DNA of 64,000 nt from Actimicrobium sp047621345 (GTDB taxonomy: Bacteria; Pseudomonadota; Gammaproteobacteria; Burkholderiales; Burkholderiaceae_D): NCBI GenBank assembly GCA_047621345.1, contig JBLHLW010000007.1, forward strand, positions 1 to 64,000. The letters run 5' to 3'. Positions 63,963 to 64,000 of this stretch are shown here, one piece after another. A program made the translations under genes and the position numbers. Under the pieces are notes generated by a model, which saw only the letters and a list, made by a program, of their open reading frames with translations, was not told the DNA's origin and did no database searches. Within the stretch, counting starts at the first letter, position 1; every line of letters starts with the position of its first letter.

Positions 63963-64000
63963 GCTGACCGGCATAGTGTGAGCCGTACTGCGTACTGCCT

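Noticed and set aside
1..64000. CRISPR arrays, rRNA genes and a replication origin
   Set aside because: I saw no evenly spaced direct repeats with variable spacers, no rRNA sequence and no origin-like DnaA-box cluster. The 21-bp array at 40106 has only three units and palindromic arms, unlike CRISPR.

Overview
The window looks like a chromosomal segment of a betaproteobacterium of the order Burkholderiales, most likely Oxalobacteraceae. The inference rests on gene order (rpmF-plsX-fabHDG-acpP-fabF, a YgfX-like gene, rpoE-rseA-rseB-mucD, lepA-lepB-DUF4845-rnc-era-recO-pdxJ-acpS-nagZ-uvrC-pgsA-tRNA) and on protein style. I cannot place genus or species from sequence alone.

Bases 1 to about 21,700 are a tightly packed housekeeping block on the plus strand. 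Ribosomal protein L32 and the fatty-acid synthesis cluster come first, with many ATGA stop/start overlaps. The sigma-E envelope-stress module follows (sigma factor, anti-sigma RseA, RseB, periplasmic protease MucD), then a glutaredoxin-like protein. The lepA to uvrC cluster covers translation elongation, signal peptidase, RNase III, Era, RecO, a strongly diverged PdxJ paralogue, holo-ACP synthase, NagZ and UvrC. PgsA, tRNA-Gly and tRNA-Cys close the block.

From about 22 kb to 60 kb the DNA is accessory and mosaic. A peroxiredoxin and an integrase remnant lead into a two-partner secretion / contact-dependent inhibition locus: an FhaC/CdiB transporter, a 3,928-residue CdiA/FhaB exoprotein and a small overlapping gene that is probably its immunity protein. 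An IS3-family element separates this from a broken tyrosine-recombinase gene that sits in a three-gene operon with a HEPN protein and a winged-helix/nucleotidyltransferase fusion. In front of that operon lie three palindromes spaced exactly 21 bp apart. Next come an IS91-type element with a frameshifted recombinase, a small acyl-CoA cluster (3-hydroxyacyl-CoA dehydrogenase-like protein, class III CoA-transferase), IS30 and helicase debris, an AidB-like acyl-CoA dehydrogenase with its TetR regulator, a lipoprotein hydrolase, and an IclR regulator.

At 52.5 to 54 kb is a junkyard: a deleted metallophosphoesterase fused to an internally deleted second copy of part of cdiA, followed by an EamA transporter remnant. 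A membrane/two-component cluster follows (PepSY protein, PAP2 phosphatase, two DUF347 membrane proteins, OmpR-type regulator, histidine kinase, EamA protein), ending at a decayed second copy of the IS3 element.

The last 4 kb carries an IclR-type pca regulator, divergent pcaIJ with likely operators between them, a pcaF gene reduced to its two ends, and an ABC transporter substrate-binding protein. The points most worth following are the CdiA toxin/immunity pair and its orphan partial copy, the HTH-MNT/HEPN/recombinase operon with its periodic operator array, and the PdxJ paralogue lacking most active-site residues.
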